From the NCBI GenBank assembly GCA_003013855.2, contig PVNU02002843.1, positions 96,481 to 160,480 of the forward strand: 64,000 bases of DNA. Reading direction: 5' to 3'. The translations under genes were made by a program, and so were the position numbers. The DNA is from Liriodendron chinense (Eukaryota > Streptophyta > Magnoliopsida > Magnoliales > Magnoliaceae). A model generated the notes under the pieces. That model was not told the DNA's origin. It was given only the letters and a program-made list of their open reading frames with translations, and ran no database searches. Shown here in pieces: positions 47,458-58,371 of the stretch; the stretch's first letter is position 1; each line of letters begins with the position of its first letter.

Positions 47458-48000
47458 TTAGTGTAATACCCCTCAGGTTTGCCTAATCTAATGAAAAATT
47501 CAATTTCTTATGAGTCTCATCTTTTTAGCCTCCACATGAGAAATTATAAACTTTTTAGTAAAAAATGCCTCTATGATTACCTGTTGCATTATGGATCTCC
47601 CGTAAGTACCGTCAATCCCCTGAGTACTATGGGCCCCCTGAGCAAGGTGGATCTCACTTGAGTAATGTAGATCTCCCCTGAGCATTGTGGGTCCCCCCTG
47701 AGCACTATGGATCTCACCTGAGCATTGTGGATCTCTCTTGAGCAATGTCGACGTCACTTGGCAGTTGGATCCTCCCTTGAGCATTGTGGATCTCCATGAA
47801 CATTGTGGATCACACCTAAGTGATCCAGGGACTCCTAGGTGCGATCCACAATGCTCAGGAGGATCCACGGGGCGGCAAGTGGTCAAAGGGGTGTTTCAAT
47901 CAAAAAGTTTACAATTTCTTGTGTAGGGGATAAAAGAGATGAGCCTCATGAGCAATTAGACTTTTTGTAGAATTGGACAAAACTGGGGCTATTACACTAA
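47458..48000. repeat. Inverted-repeat element with minisatellite core
   Basis: Perfect 11-bp ends ttagtgtaata / tattacactaa lie within ~120-bp diverged inverted arms (ttcaatttcttatgag...ccacatgagaaattataaac and complement). The arms match those at 43302 and 47111. The core, 47590-47830, consists of about ten imperfect 20-21-bp copies of gtggatctcccctgagcatt. The reverse-strand open frame over it is only repeat peptide. Confidence 0.7.
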
Positions 48001-48066
48001 GATCTCCTCTACTGGATTCCATGGCTACCGTCGTCCATCGGAAATGTTTATGAGGGACAGTTCATC

Positions 48067-48198
48067 TAGGGGTGTCAATGGGCCGGGCTCGGGATCTGAA
48101 AAATCAAAATTTTGAATAGGGCGGGCCTGATGACCCGTCCCGAATCAGTGCAAAATTCAGGCCAAGACCTACCCAGGCCCGACCCATTGACAGCCCTA
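48067..48198. mobile_element. hAT-type MITE, 132 bp, 8-bp target duplication (7/8)
   Basis: Ends taggggtgtcaatgggccggg and its near-complement cccgacccattgacagcccta. Flanks agttcatc (48059-48066) and agtccatc (48199-48206). It is the smallest member of the group. Confidence 0.85.
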
Positions 48199-49190
48199 AG
48201 TCCATCCATGGTGGGACCAAACAAACGAGTGGTGCGAATCAAAGAACCGTGGGCATTACTTGTCGGGTTCATATTTCAGTCAATCGAGCCTTACCATTGA
48301 TAGCCCATAGTTAATAAAGAAAACACATCAACGGCTCACCTTAAAATCCTGAATAGTGTATGGCTAGGATCTTTCAATCCGAGATTTGCAGTGAGATCCA
48401 TCGTACCAACGGTTTGGATCAAGTGACGGTGTACCAGAACATGAATAGTGCTTTGAGGAGCCAATCTTTTGAAGTGAAGCTCATCTTTTTGGTCCTATCG
48501 GACCCATCTCTAGAAAATATTTAAGATTGATCCTAGCCCTTAAATCTTTGACCTTTTCTGGTCTGTCGGTATATCTTCTCCTAACCGTCCATTTTTTTAC
48601 AAATATCAAAAAGCTCCAAGTGCCGCTAGAGTACTACTATCCATGTTTTGATGCGTGGATGCTTCGCAGTTCCTCCTATGTGACATGTGTCAGAAATCGA
48701 AGCCATTCATTGCATATTGGACACTGTGAACACGCTGTTGATAAAATAATAGGCAAGTAAACACCTCAGGTAAGCCACATGTGGCTATTGAATTTGGATG
48801 GTTGGCCTTTCAATTTGTAAGGAACCAATTTTATCAGACTCTAGCCCACCTGATGACTGGCCTAATATTATTTTTTGACCACCTGATATTTATGTGTTCA
48901 CTTGGTCTAGGTCGGTGTGACTTTTCCAGGTGGATCCTAAAATGGGCTTTCAATATGGATGGACGGGCATGGATGTAGTCACGTACATCATGTTGGGCTC
49001 CATAGTTAGGGGTCCCACCCACCTCGGTGGATATGGTGACCCACTACTATCTAGGAGAAGATAGGGGCTCTGAGGGCCTACGTTGATGTATGAGTTTCAA
49101 AATATGGCAAAATAGATGGATGGTGTCGATAAAACTCACACATTATGGTGGCGCCTCAGAGCCCTATCCATTCCTAGTTAGAGATGGTGG
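48199..49190. other. No gene; fold-back fragments at the right end
   Basis: 48207-48840 is anonymous. 48850-49045 carries a right-arm-like piece (aatatggatggacggg...cccacccacctcggtgga) related to 38990-39030. 49060-49170 is a mini fold-back (aggggctctgaggg / cctcagagcccta). Confidence 0.45.
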
Positions 49191-49193
49191 GAT

Positions 49194-49954
49194 TGTTAGT
49201 GCACTTTTCTGTGGCATATTAGTGTACCTTATTTGTTAACAAGCTAAAGACTGAAGATTCAAGTGGACCAGAAGTATCAAGGAAGAAAAACAAGTAAATG
49301 AAATACTTTGGTGACCCTAACCCTTTGAACCAAAATACTCAAATTCTCTTAGATGACTTAGACCAACTAGGAAAATCCTTAGTAATTTTTATTAGCCTTA
49401 GATCATATAGAAAAAACATGATAAATTAGGTTAATGAAAGAGGTAAAAGCTGCTGTAAACAGACCAGCCCAAACAATAGTTTTCGATAGGTGTTCGATAT
49501 ATCGGAGCCTAATTTTGATAGGTTTTCGATATATCGAAATGACCATCTCAATATATTGAAGTATGTCCAGAGAGTTGTACTGAAGACCTATCGAAATTAG
49601 GCTCCGATATATCGAAGACCTATCGAAAACTACTCTTTGGGCTAGTTTGTTTATAAGAGCTTTCACCTCTTTTATTAACTTAATTTATCATGTTTTTCTA
49701 TATGATTTAAGGCTAATAAGAATGATTAATAGTTTTCTTAGTTAGTCCAAGTCATCTAAGAGGATTTGGGTGTTTCGGTTCAAAGGGTTTGGGTTACCAA
49801 GGCATCTCATTTACCTGTTCTTCTTCCTTGATGCTTCTGATCCACTTGAATCTTCGGTCTTCAGTTTGCCAAGGCTTAACCTACATTATAACACATGGAC
49901 ACACGTGATTGACAAATAAGGTGCACTAGTATGCCACAGAAAAGTGGACTAACA
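49194..49954. repeat. Two LTR pieces joined head to head: 761-bp near-palindrome
   Basis: Plus text from 49194 (tgttagtgcacttttctgtgg) and minus text from 49954 (tgttagtccacttttctgtgg) are two copies of one LTR start in opposite orientation. Arms 49194-49527 and 49582-49954 align along their length apart from a ~38-bp extra piece in the right arm; the spacer is 54 bp. Both arms contain tcgatatatcggagcctaat. The right arm is the 3' LTR of the gag-only element at 49955-51986 (minus), because a polypurine tract abuts it. The left arm is an inverted extra copy. Confidence 0.8.
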
Positions 49955-49970
49955 ATCTCCCTCTTTGTCA
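49955..49970 (-). other. Polypurine tract of gag-only copia element
   Basis: On the minus strand, acaaagagggagat directly precedes TGTTAGTCC of the LTR. Expected position for plus-strand priming. Confidence 0.6.
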
Positions 49971-50880
49971 ATTACGTAACAAAAACCTAAATTAATACCG
50001 TGTCATGGTCCATACCAATTATATACTACCAAAACAACAAAATATATTACATGTCAAAGGAAAATAAACATTACAGCTCGATTACACTAAGACATATAAC
50101 TACTAGCAATGCTCCTCTTAATTGCTCCCCCATAACCTGTTAACCCCTGTAACACAAAACATAAAACTTGTTTTGGTGAAACTTGATCTTTCTTCTCCTT
50201 TTTATTAGCAATTGACAAATCAATCTCTCTCCCTTAATGATACATCAATTAAGTAAAGGGAATGAGAGATTAGAGTATCGCAGTTATAACTATAAAAACA
50301 TGCTAACTAAGGAGAGTACAAGGTGTATGAACATTAAAATATGGAGCATGCATGGGAACATGATTAACAAGAAGATGTACTTATCTACGCATAGTTAATC
50401 ATGCATAATGGGTTATTCTTAAGACATATATTAAACAATAAAAGCTCGAGGCTTATAACCTAATCAACCAACCTCCCCAAATTATGTACATCTTGACCAA
50501 AGCAAAGATTAACATATAATTTAAGCATAAAACTCAACAAGATTAGTTAATCTAAATATGGTGATAGTCTAGCAATAAATATATCAAAACAAAGCATACA
50601 CTAAACTATCATTGGCGGGCTAATGAGGCTAGAATATTTTAATATGCCCCTAAATGTAAAATGAGGCTAAAATCCTCAAATTTTCCTATAATTTTCATTT
50701 CTAGCTACCCTCACTAACTATGTTTAGTTTGATCAACCTAAGGGTAACTAATTTTCATAACACTCTCATAAAATTCAGCATGATGTGAGGGGTTGGGAAC
50801 TCCTACTCGTATAAGGAAAACCAGTCGGGATCCTCTCTGAAATTAGGGGGAAGAGATGTAGTGGTGGTAGCTATGAGAAT
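49971..50880. other. AT-rich internal region without pol
   Basis: Where protease, integrase and reverse transcriptase would be expected, only AT-rich non-coding sequence is present. Either pol was deleted or the element belongs to a gag-only lineage. Confidence 0.5.
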
Positions 50881-51912
50881 TCTCATTAGTTTTTGTCTCC
50901 CATCACTAGTGGAGTCACTGGATTCAGATTTGAACTCCTTTATATCATCCCAAGTGACTGTCATCGCCTTTTTACCTTTCGATTTAGGCCTTTTCAGACA
51001 AGCCGAGCTAATACGGTCACAATGACCACAACCGTAACATTGAATAGATATGGATTTGGATTACTTTCCTTTATGTTTATTATCCTTCTTGTACTTCTTA
51101 TCATGGCTACTCCCTCTATCGAACTTGAGGAATCTTTTGAATTTCTTATCAAGTTCAGCATCCTCATCATCGCTGTTTTTCGAAGACCCACTCTTAATTT
51201 CCTTTTGCCTATGTGAGTGTCTATGTGAAGTCTTCAAAGCAGTGTTCTTCTTTTTAGAGGGGGTCCTAAAGTGTAGTTCATGAGTTTGTAGGGAGCCTAT
51301 GAGTTCTTTTACTTTGATGTTGTCTATGTCTCTATACTTTTTTAAGGCAACTACATTGGTGCCAAATCTTTTTGGGAGGGACCTAAGAATTTTTTTACAT
51401 ATCCTTCATTCCGGAACCCTTTCTCCCAAGGCAAACATGGAGTTACAAATATTCGAAAGTTTGGTATAAAACTACATGAAAGTTATGGTCTCTTCCATTC
51501 TAATGTTTTCAAATTTAGTGGTTAAGAGCTAAAGCTTCGAGCATTTTACTATGCTAGTTCCCTCGTGGGTAACCTCAAGTATAGCCCACGCTTCTTTTAC
51601 AGTTGTGCATGTTAGAATGCGCTGAAATTCTTCTAGGTAAACCGTACAGCAAATCGCATTGAGAGCTTTGACATTTGCCGTGTATTGAGCCCTCTCATTG
51701 TTATTCCACTTCTCATCATCTTTAGGAATGACAATGATCTTGTCATCGACCTCCACTTGTTCTGTGGGCATGAAATATCCACGTTGTGTACTTACCCACA
51801 TAGATCGGTTCAAGGATTGTAAGAAAATCATCATCCTAGCCTTCCGATAGGCGTAGTTGGACCCGTCAAAGAATGGTGGACGGTTAATGGTACTCTCATC
51901 TCGATTAGACAT
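50881..51912 (-). pseudogene. copia-type gag (gag-only element)
   Basis: Starts at an ATG at 51912 and reads INRPPFFDGSNYAYRKARM, the usual N-terminus of copia gag (DUF4219/UBN2 type). The first 127 codons are open to 51529. After a frame change the rest is readable: LTTKFENIRM, ALGERVPE (then a stop), KILRSLPKRF, IKVKELIGSLQ, a Lys/Ser-rich tail. A zinc knuckle at plus 50998-51039 reads CYGCGHCDRISSAC, with Arg in place of the zinc-binding His. Non-functional. Confidence 0.8.
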
Positions 51913-51972
51913 TATGCTAGTGCTCAGGTATCAGATCTCATTCTAAATGGTTAAGTCCTTGACGAGCAACTC

Positions 51973-51984
51973 GCTCTGATACCA
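51973..51984 (-). other. Primer binding site (tRNA-Met type)
   Basis: Minus strand TGGTATCAGAGC, the standard primer site of plant copia elements, just inside the LTR edge at 51987 and about 60 bp upstream of the gag ATG. Confidence 0.85.
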
Positions 51985-51986
51985 AT

Positions 51987-52135
51987 TGATATTGCTTACT
52001 TAGTTTAAATTGTTAAATTAGTTGATCTAGGACTTAACCATAATTCTAGTTGTTCTGCATCAATAGCTTTCGCATGCATATGCGACCAGAAGTTTAATCA
52101 AAGTGACGTAATTTTAGGGGTAGTACCCAATCCGA
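51987..52135 (-). repeat. Truncated 5' LTR of gag-only element
   Basis: Plus text begins tgatattgc (complement of an LTR end in ...CA) next to the primer site. LTR sequence continues for about 150 bp and is then cut by fold-back text at about 52140. Confidence 0.55.
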
Positions 52136-52139
52136 GGGT

Positions 52140-52340
52140 AGCAAATTAGTTGAGGCCGGCCTCACCCGAGAGAGCGCATCCTTTACCATAGCGCCCACAT
52201 CGATGTATGTATTGTCGTCCTGATTTGGTCAATCGATAAGGTTGGTCTTGTAATATTTTCCATCGCCGTCTTCTCAAGACGAAGCAAGCTTGTATCACGA
52301 TGATGATCATCGGCCCTGCAATAAAGGACAAAAGTAGGTA
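52140..52340. repeat. Fold-back left-arm fragment and unassigned sequence
   Basis: gaggccggcctcacccgagag...gcgcccacatcgatgtatgtatt is left-arm text that stops abruptly at about 52213. Confidence 0.45.
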
Positions 52341-52860
52341 GTGAGGAGGTGCCGGTGCCCGGCTATAGACTCTCCGATACCTAAGTTAGGCCAGTCGAAC
52401 TTAAACGTAGGGATTGGGTAAGTGAGAAGTTGTGTACCTTGTTCGGTAGATTGGAGCCCTATTTATAGGACGTGGATGATGTTCTGGGTGTTAGAGTCAT
52501 TTACAAATACGTTAGTAGAGTTATAAATAGGAGGGAGTCTCGTCTCGTAATTGTAAGAGAGATCTATGGTTAAGATGGAGCCGGATCTCTATCTGGTTCG
52601 TGTCTGGCGGATTCGCCTCAGACTTTGTTGCACAGCCTCTCTGACAGTTGTCGTCTTGAATTGTTTGTGATGTGCAGCTCAGCGCCCGATCTCCTTCCCT
52701 TTAGGTTTCTCACCCGAACTGTAGATCTTCTTAGGAGGATGAGTTTAAGCTTTGCCTCAGTTGGCGGGGAGGTGCCGATGATGGGTAATCGTACGCTCTT
52801 AGTCGCCACTCCTCAACCCAGGGAGAGGAGTACTTATAGATAACTACTCGGCCCTATGCT
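52341..52860 (-). repeat. Ty3/gypsy LTR-like fragment related to 56561-57767
   Basis: Shares 'ctccgat(a/g)cctaagttag' and the ctatttatag block (minus TATAAATA at 52461-52468) with the Tat-type LTR, in the same orientation. TG/CA ends were not found. It probably came from a relative of the 56.6-kb element. Confidence 0.5.
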
Positions 52861-52959
52861 TGAGGGAGAACCGATGACATGGCCTTGGGCTTGTGGGCCT
52901 TCTTCCCTGTGTGTGGGAAGAGTTCGAAATCTCCCACAATGGTATGTTGTGTAAGTCCA

Positions 52960-53400
52960 CAACATCCATCTATCCATTTTTTAAGATCATTTAGGGGATG
53001 AACCAAAAAACAAGCAATCCAAATATTGAGTGGGCCATATTATTAGCAACAGTAGTGATTGAACGCGTATCATTAAAAACTTCCTATGGCCCACCCTAAT
53101 AGTTTGATGACGTCATCACACAAACCTAAATGAAGGAAAATCAGCTCGATCCAAAACTTTTGTGGCCTAAATGAAGGGAAATCAGCTCGATCCAAAACTT
53201 TTGTGGCCTAAATGAAGTTTTTATTGATTAATCACTACTTTTTCCAATGATATAGTCCACATAAGGAATGGATCTGCTTGGTTTTTGGAATCATGCTATA
53301 AAATGCGCCAGCAAAATGGATGGACAGTGTAGATGTACATGACATACATCAAAGGTGGGCCCCACGGTAAGGGCTGCACCATCTTGGGTGAGGCCATCAG
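52960..53400. repeat. Fold-back element with tandem duplication in the loop
   Basis: Arms present. A 41-bp loop piece (aaatgaaggaaaatcagctcg...) occurs twice in tandem at about 53126-53210. Confidence 0.65.
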
Positions 53401-53564
53401 GGTCCCTCTATGTGACTCGACTTGATATTCCGTAGTAAGATCAAAGTATTTGGAATAATAACAAAGACAATTTTATTAATAAAATAGCAAAAATATCAAC
53501 TAAATTCAACTGAGTACAGAGTCGAGTCAGCGACTTTTAGAATTATGCACTTGGCAACCCTGGA

Positions 53565-54035
53565 ACCAGCTATGTGGTTAGAACCTTGACCGTAAGGTCC
53601 ACCTCAATGTATGCATTGAATATCCATTCCGTTCATCTGTTTTGATATCTTATTTTATCACATGGTCCAAAATTGAATCAGATACAAATTTCAGGTGGAC
53701 CACACTACTACAGGAAACAGTTATTTTTTTACCATTAAAAACCGTTTGTGGGATACAAAAGTTTTGGATGAAGCTGATATTTGTTTTTCTCTTTCATCCA
53801 GGTCTTTATACTCTTATCAACAGGTTGGATGGTGGTGGACCCTAGGAGTTTTTAATAGCTGGCGTTCAACTACCATTGTTTCCTATAGTGTGGTCCACCT
53901 GAAGTTTATATCTGCTTCATTTTTAGGACCATACCCTAAAATAAGCTTTCGAAACTGATGAACGGCGTGGATATACAATACATACATCGAGGTGGGCCCT
54001 ACGGTGAGGGTCCCGCCCACATCGCAATATTCTAC
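53565..54035. mobile_element. Fold-back element inserted next to F-box copy 2
   Basis: Left ggaaccagctatgtggttag...cctcaatgtatg, right ...catcgaggtgggccctac. Related to the reference copy 39261-39788. Absent from the corresponding place in F-box copy 1. Confidence 0.65.
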
Positions 54036-54043
54036 CTGCTTCT

Positions 54044-54508
54044 TCAATGGGAGTACTGGAGTGGGAGAGCGATTCTTCTGGCGTAGAGTCTCTCATTCAG
54101 TTCTGCAATCACATTCCTGAGTACCAAGCAATGGAGACGATGCGAAGAGCAGCGAGGATGATGAGTAATCTGAGATCTCTGCCGTTGACAGACGAATAAG
54201 GACACTAATCGGGACATCAAAGACCGTTTACAGACGGATCGGCATACTAAGCGGGGCATCTTGAAGAGCTTGTTCGCTATATCATGAATCAGTTCTATTA
54301 CTTTTCCATCTTCCTCTTCCCTTGAATAGAAGATAGGATAATGAGTGATAAGAGATCTCCACCGTTTACAGATGGATAGGCATACTGCGAGGGACCTCAA
54401 AGGCAAGCCATGAAAGATCTTGGCCATTAAATCATCACCCAGTTCCATTATTTTTCCTTCTTCACCTTCCATTGTATGTAATGTGCGTTTTGCGAATTGG
54501 GTTTTCAT
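54044..54508 (-). CDS. Short F-box domain protein, paralogue of 41512-41988
   Basis: 154 aa. F-box at about residues 23-58 (GDDLMAKIFHGLPLRSLAVC...SICKRWRSLI), nearly the same as the paralogue. It is followed by two degraded F-box copies (about 66-95 and 95-119, each with a VCKR/VCQR Cys motif). A tail resembles the tail of the other copy (SS...ELN...ARR). No substrate-recruiting domain. Expected partner would be SKP1 in an SCF ligase, if it is expressed. Both ORFs remain open although the flanks have diverged and taken insertions. That could mean weak constraint or chance in short ORFs. Confidence 0.5.
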   Translation of the reverse strand: MKTQFAKRTLHTMEGEEGKIMELGDDLMAKIFHGLPLRSLAVCLSICKRWRSLITHYPIFYSREEEDGKVIELIHDIANKLFKMPRLVCRSVCKRSLMSRLVSLFVCQRQRSQITHHPRCSSHRLHCLVLRNVIAELNERLYARRIALPLQYSH

Positions 54509-54568
54509 GCTACCCTCTTACTTGAGTTTCCTTCTTACCAAAAGCTGAAGTTCTAGTTTGAAACGGAA

Positions 54569-55915
54569 GCGGATTACGTCCGACCCTGGTCGTATCTTTA
54601 AGCGTCCGACCAGATCTGTGGGGGCCACTGTGATGTATCTATTTATCCACCTGTCCATACATTTTCTAAGATCATGCTAGGGTACTAGCCAATAATTGAG
54701 GAAGATCTAATGCTCTAGTGGACCACACCAAATAGTATGCTTGGTTGCATTAGATGCAAGTTGATTGAATGCATGTGGGTTGGATCAGCCTCTTTTTTTG
54801 GCCCATTCCCTGGCGTGATCTTAGAAAAAGGGATGGATGGCCTGGATAAATAAATACATCACGGTGGGCCCCACACAAATCTGGTCGGCCCTCCCTTGGA
54901 GCCGACCTTGATGCATAGATTCGACATCCACACCGTCAATCTGTTTTGCCAGATCATGTTAGGGCATGAACCCAAAAACGAATCAAACCAAAATCGTAAG
55001 TGGACCATACTATAGGAAATAGTTGTGAGCCATTAAAATTTTCCTATCGTAGTGTTTTCGTAATGTTTATTTTCCATCGATCCACTCTGTTGATAAAGTC
55101 ACAAAAAGATGGATGAAAGGATAAAAATGGATATTAGCTTAATCCAAAGCTTTTGTGGCCCACAATAAGTTTTTAATGATCACTAACCACTGTTTCTTAT
55201 AGTATGGTCCACCTGGGATTCGGATCTGCTTCATTTTTTTTCTCATGCCCAAAGATGATTTAGCAAAACAAATAGATGGCATGGATATAGAATACATACA
55301 TTAAGGTGGGCCCCTTTTTTAGATCATTTTAAGTATGGGCTCAAAATCGAGGACAACACTAGAAATGACTCTTTCATTTTAATGGTACTAGCATTTAATG
55401 CAACGAAGCGTACTATTGGGTGTGGTCCACTATAACGTTGGATCTGCCTTATTTTTGGGCCCATACCTTAACATGTTGTTAGAAAATGGATGAACGGCTT
55501 GGATAAAAAGATAGATCACGGTTGGTCCCCACACAGATCTGGTCGTACGCTTAATGGTCCTCCGGAGGCAATCCTCGTAGAGTGGCAAGACTGTGTGGGG
55601 TCCACCGTGATGTATGTGTTTTATCCACGCTGTCCATCCATTTTTCCAGATCATTATTAGGCTATGAGACCAAAATAAAAGCATAACTAAATTGCAAGTG
55701 GACCACACCACACGAAACAATGGGGACAGTTTTGGCAGCCGCCAAGTAGCTTTCAACATTAGGCGTTCAATATCCACTGTTTCCTTTGGTGTGGTCAGCT
55801 TGAGCTCTGGATGTCCCTCAATTTTGGGTTCATGCACTGAAATGAGATAGCAAAATGGATGTACAGCATGGATAAAACACATACACCACGGTGGGCCCCA
55901 CATAGTCCTGAGAGC
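54569..55915. repeat. Cluster of four fold-back elements or parts
   Basis: Short-type element 54569-54905 (aagcggattacgtccgacc end), long type 54905-55313, a right half of short type to about 55582 (ends near caatcctcg), then 55583-55915 (aagactgtgtgggg...ccccacatagtcctg). The cluster separates two blocks that adjoin in F-box copy 1. Confidence 0.6.
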
Positions 55916-56239
55916 CTTCTGTCTAGAACACCCTATTATTTGGGGTCACCATGCTGTTTATGTGAGATCCTCTCCGTTCATCTGATTTTTTTTTTTTTTT
56001 TCGGGCTGATCTTTGGTAAGTTCGGTTAGAATAAGGGTAATAACCTGATGGATGGAATGTATTTCTCATGTTGAACGTGGTGGGCCCCAACAATTCTGGT
56101 CCCCTGAAATGCAGATCGATGGGGCTTTTGATGCGATACGATAAGCCGTACAAAGCAAAGATTATATTCGAATTCGAATGTATGGATTTTAGTTTCCGGA
56201 ACCATCAAGGAAACTGTCGTGAATGGATGAAGATCATGC

Positions 56240-56560
56240 GCGCCACCGAAGTCCACGCAGGAATGCTTTGAATGGTTCTGATCTGCCCCAAACCTAGAAG
56301 ATCACATGATCCGTGTGACCTACAACCGGCTGTTTTCCATACCGATGTGTCATACGTCTAGGAGATCTGACACGTGCAAAGTTGGGCCCCACCATCAAGA
56401 TCGCCTGTCTTCATGAGGCTGATCTACTGATGAGGTGGGGCATACCTGTGCGTTGAGTGATCTTCTTTTGTGGGCCCACTATTTGGTCGTTCCGAGCGTC
56501 ATATACAACGGTCGAATTGCAGGGTAGATGGAGCTGTATGCTAACTTGGGGATTAGGTGT
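56240..56560. other. No gene recognised
   Basis: Non-coding gap between the F-box segment and the gypsy LTR. Confidence 0.4.
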
Positions 56561-57767
56561 TGTTATGGGGTAAATCCGAGCTGACATCAGGTTCTAAGGA
56601 AAGCCTATCAAGTCAGTGGGCACAAGTACAGGTCCTCAAATTCGGCCACATCAGGAAAGAGCTGAGGATCAGAACTAATTTGACTACGGGTCATCTTTTA
56701 TTAAGGATATTTTGGATACATCAAAGATAAGCATGAGCTGGTTGTCTACTGTTGAGGTCTACTGGCCAGAATCGAGCCGACACCAAAGTGCTCGGCCTAT
56801 TGCTGACGCTGAAGGGCTCTGCCTCAACGTATTGCCAACGCCAAAGAGTTCGACATCAGTTTGTACTATTACCAAGCCGACCTAAACCGCCGACTGCCTT
56901 CCTGGCATGCGAGAATCAGAGACGGCTTCGAAGAAGATAAACATGTCTCGATCCGCTGCTAGTGTGATCCCCGTCTAACAGCCTTTTTCGAAAATCATGC
57001 TGCCCAACGAGTCTCACTTCCATGATCGTAGCCACGATCGTAGCCCACGATTCCTCTCTGATGGTATATAAAAAGGACCTCCGTTTCCATCCCAAGGTAC
57101 CCAAAGGTACGCACAACCTATCTACGTACCCAAAAAACATACCTCCTGTTGATGTTGAAAATTGGTCAACAGATGAGATGAGGTGTCTTCCAACTTGGAT
57201 GGATGGATGCAACTAATCTACTGCAGGTATGCGGTCTAGATCTGGACTGAAGGTTTCCTGAATCCTTTAGAGCACAAAGGAAAGGCTAAGGGGGGTGGCT
57301 GGGGTCCAGCCGTTAGCCCTCCGATGCCTAAGTTAGTTGGACCTTGAAAGATTACATATTTATCTTTAGATAAGTTTTTTTGTCTCGTACCTTGATAATG
57401 AAGAGGACGTGTCTATTTATAGACTTAGGTTGCAGAGTTGCCTTCTTATTGAGGAAACGTGATCTCCGTAGGAAGAATATCGAGTTTCCGAGATCTTTGG
57501 GCCGCTCCATAGTAGCTTGGGGCTTTTAATTTCTAATTGATGACTCTCCGAACCTTTCTCCTATTATCTTGGCGCTGGCCTAAGATCGCGGGATTGTGCT
57601 TCGAGAATCCAGCTTGTCGCGAGGCCGTGCTCGGTTCTTGGAGAACGTCTAGAAACAAGTTCTCATCAGGTCGGTTGATACCGACCTGCCTTCAGGTCTG
57701 TAGTGGTTAGCTTGGCTCTGACAAGTCAGCTCGGTTCTGAGCTCAGGTCGGCTCTTTACCCATAACA
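56561..57767 (-). repeat. 3' LTR of a Tat-lineage Ty3/gypsy element
   Basis: 1207 bp between tgttatggggtaaat (56561) and ctttacccataaca (57767). TG...CA ends with a short inverted repeat, abutted on the internal side by a polypurine tract. Minus-strand TATAAATA at plus 57414-57421 is the likely LTR promoter. The 5' LTR lies beyond 64000. A GATGGTATATAAAAAGG sequence on the plus strand at 57059 could act as an opposite promoter. Confidence 0.8.
57414..57421 (-). promoter_or_regulatory. LTR TATA box
   Basis: tctataaatagac on the minus strand. A similar block recurs in the related LTR fragment at 52460. Confidence 0.5.
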
Positions 57768-57781
57768 GAAGCCCCCCTACT
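57768..57781 (-). other. Polypurine tract of the gypsy element
   Basis: Minus strand agtaggggggcttc, immediately before the TG of the 3' LTR. Confidence 0.75.
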
Positions 57782-58082
57782 CTCGAGTCCAGCTCGTCTG
57801 GTTCGGGAGTAGCTTACTGAGAAAGGTACGACGATCTAGTTGCTTTTAGCACTCAGTAGCTGTAACGCCGTCATTTCGATGGGCGGAAAAGCGGCATTAA
57901 ATGCATCGTTTAAAATATCGAGGAGTCATCATTCCTTTGTGCGACGCGGCAGCATCCATAGGGTGTTGCTGAACGGGGTGCCGCCACATGTCTCTTCCGA
58001 CATTACTTTTCTTATTACCAAGCCAGAGCTTGTCACGTGGAACTTTCGTATTAAATGCGGTGGGACCCAGGGATCCTTCAGG

Positions 58083-58089
58083 TATATAA
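58083..58089 (+). promoter_or_regulatory. Candidate TATA box of the antisense accessory gene
   Basis: TATATAA, about 290 bp upstream of the probable start ATG at 58372 and inside the retroelement. It points towards the plus-strand accessory gene. Confidence 0.35.
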
Positions 58090-58371
58090 CTCAGGACTTA
58101 GCAGGGAATCAGAAATTTCCACTCCTTTTGCCTCTCGGATCTCCCAGTCCTCTGAGCTTTCGGATTTCCCGTTTCTTCCCTTTTCTTCTGATCACCCCTC
58201 TTCAAACCGATGTGCCAACACTCTGGTACGCTCCCTATTTTTTCATTTTTAGAAGAACTCTTCCCCTTAATAATCTTTTTTTTTGTTTTTGAAATATCGG
58301 AATTAGAGATCTCATGCTTTGAGGCAATTCTTAAGGTGAGGTTTGACGACCTTGAGTTCGATTTGCCTCCC

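Larger units (their letters stand above)
53405..56230. repeat. F-box segment, copy 2 (expanded by insertions)
   Basis: Same blocks in the same order and orientation as 41395-42360. It is enlarged by a fold-back element (53565-54035) before the F-box ORF and a fold-back cluster (54569-55915) after it. The final shared block ends ttttagtttccggaacc at about 56205. Confidence 0.75.

Noticed and set aside
47500..47886. Reverse-strand 128-aa open frame with a repeated peptide
   Set aside because: It is the 20-21-bp minisatellite read in frame; the flanks are inverted-repeat arms, not gene sequence.
49194..49954. A single MITE with long inverted repeats
   Set aside because: The polypurine tract next to 49954 and the shared LTR start show inverted LTR pieces.
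53400..53560. hAT element ending in cagggt / accctg
   Set aside because: No 8-bp duplication, and the matching sequence in F-box copy 1 lacks these ends.
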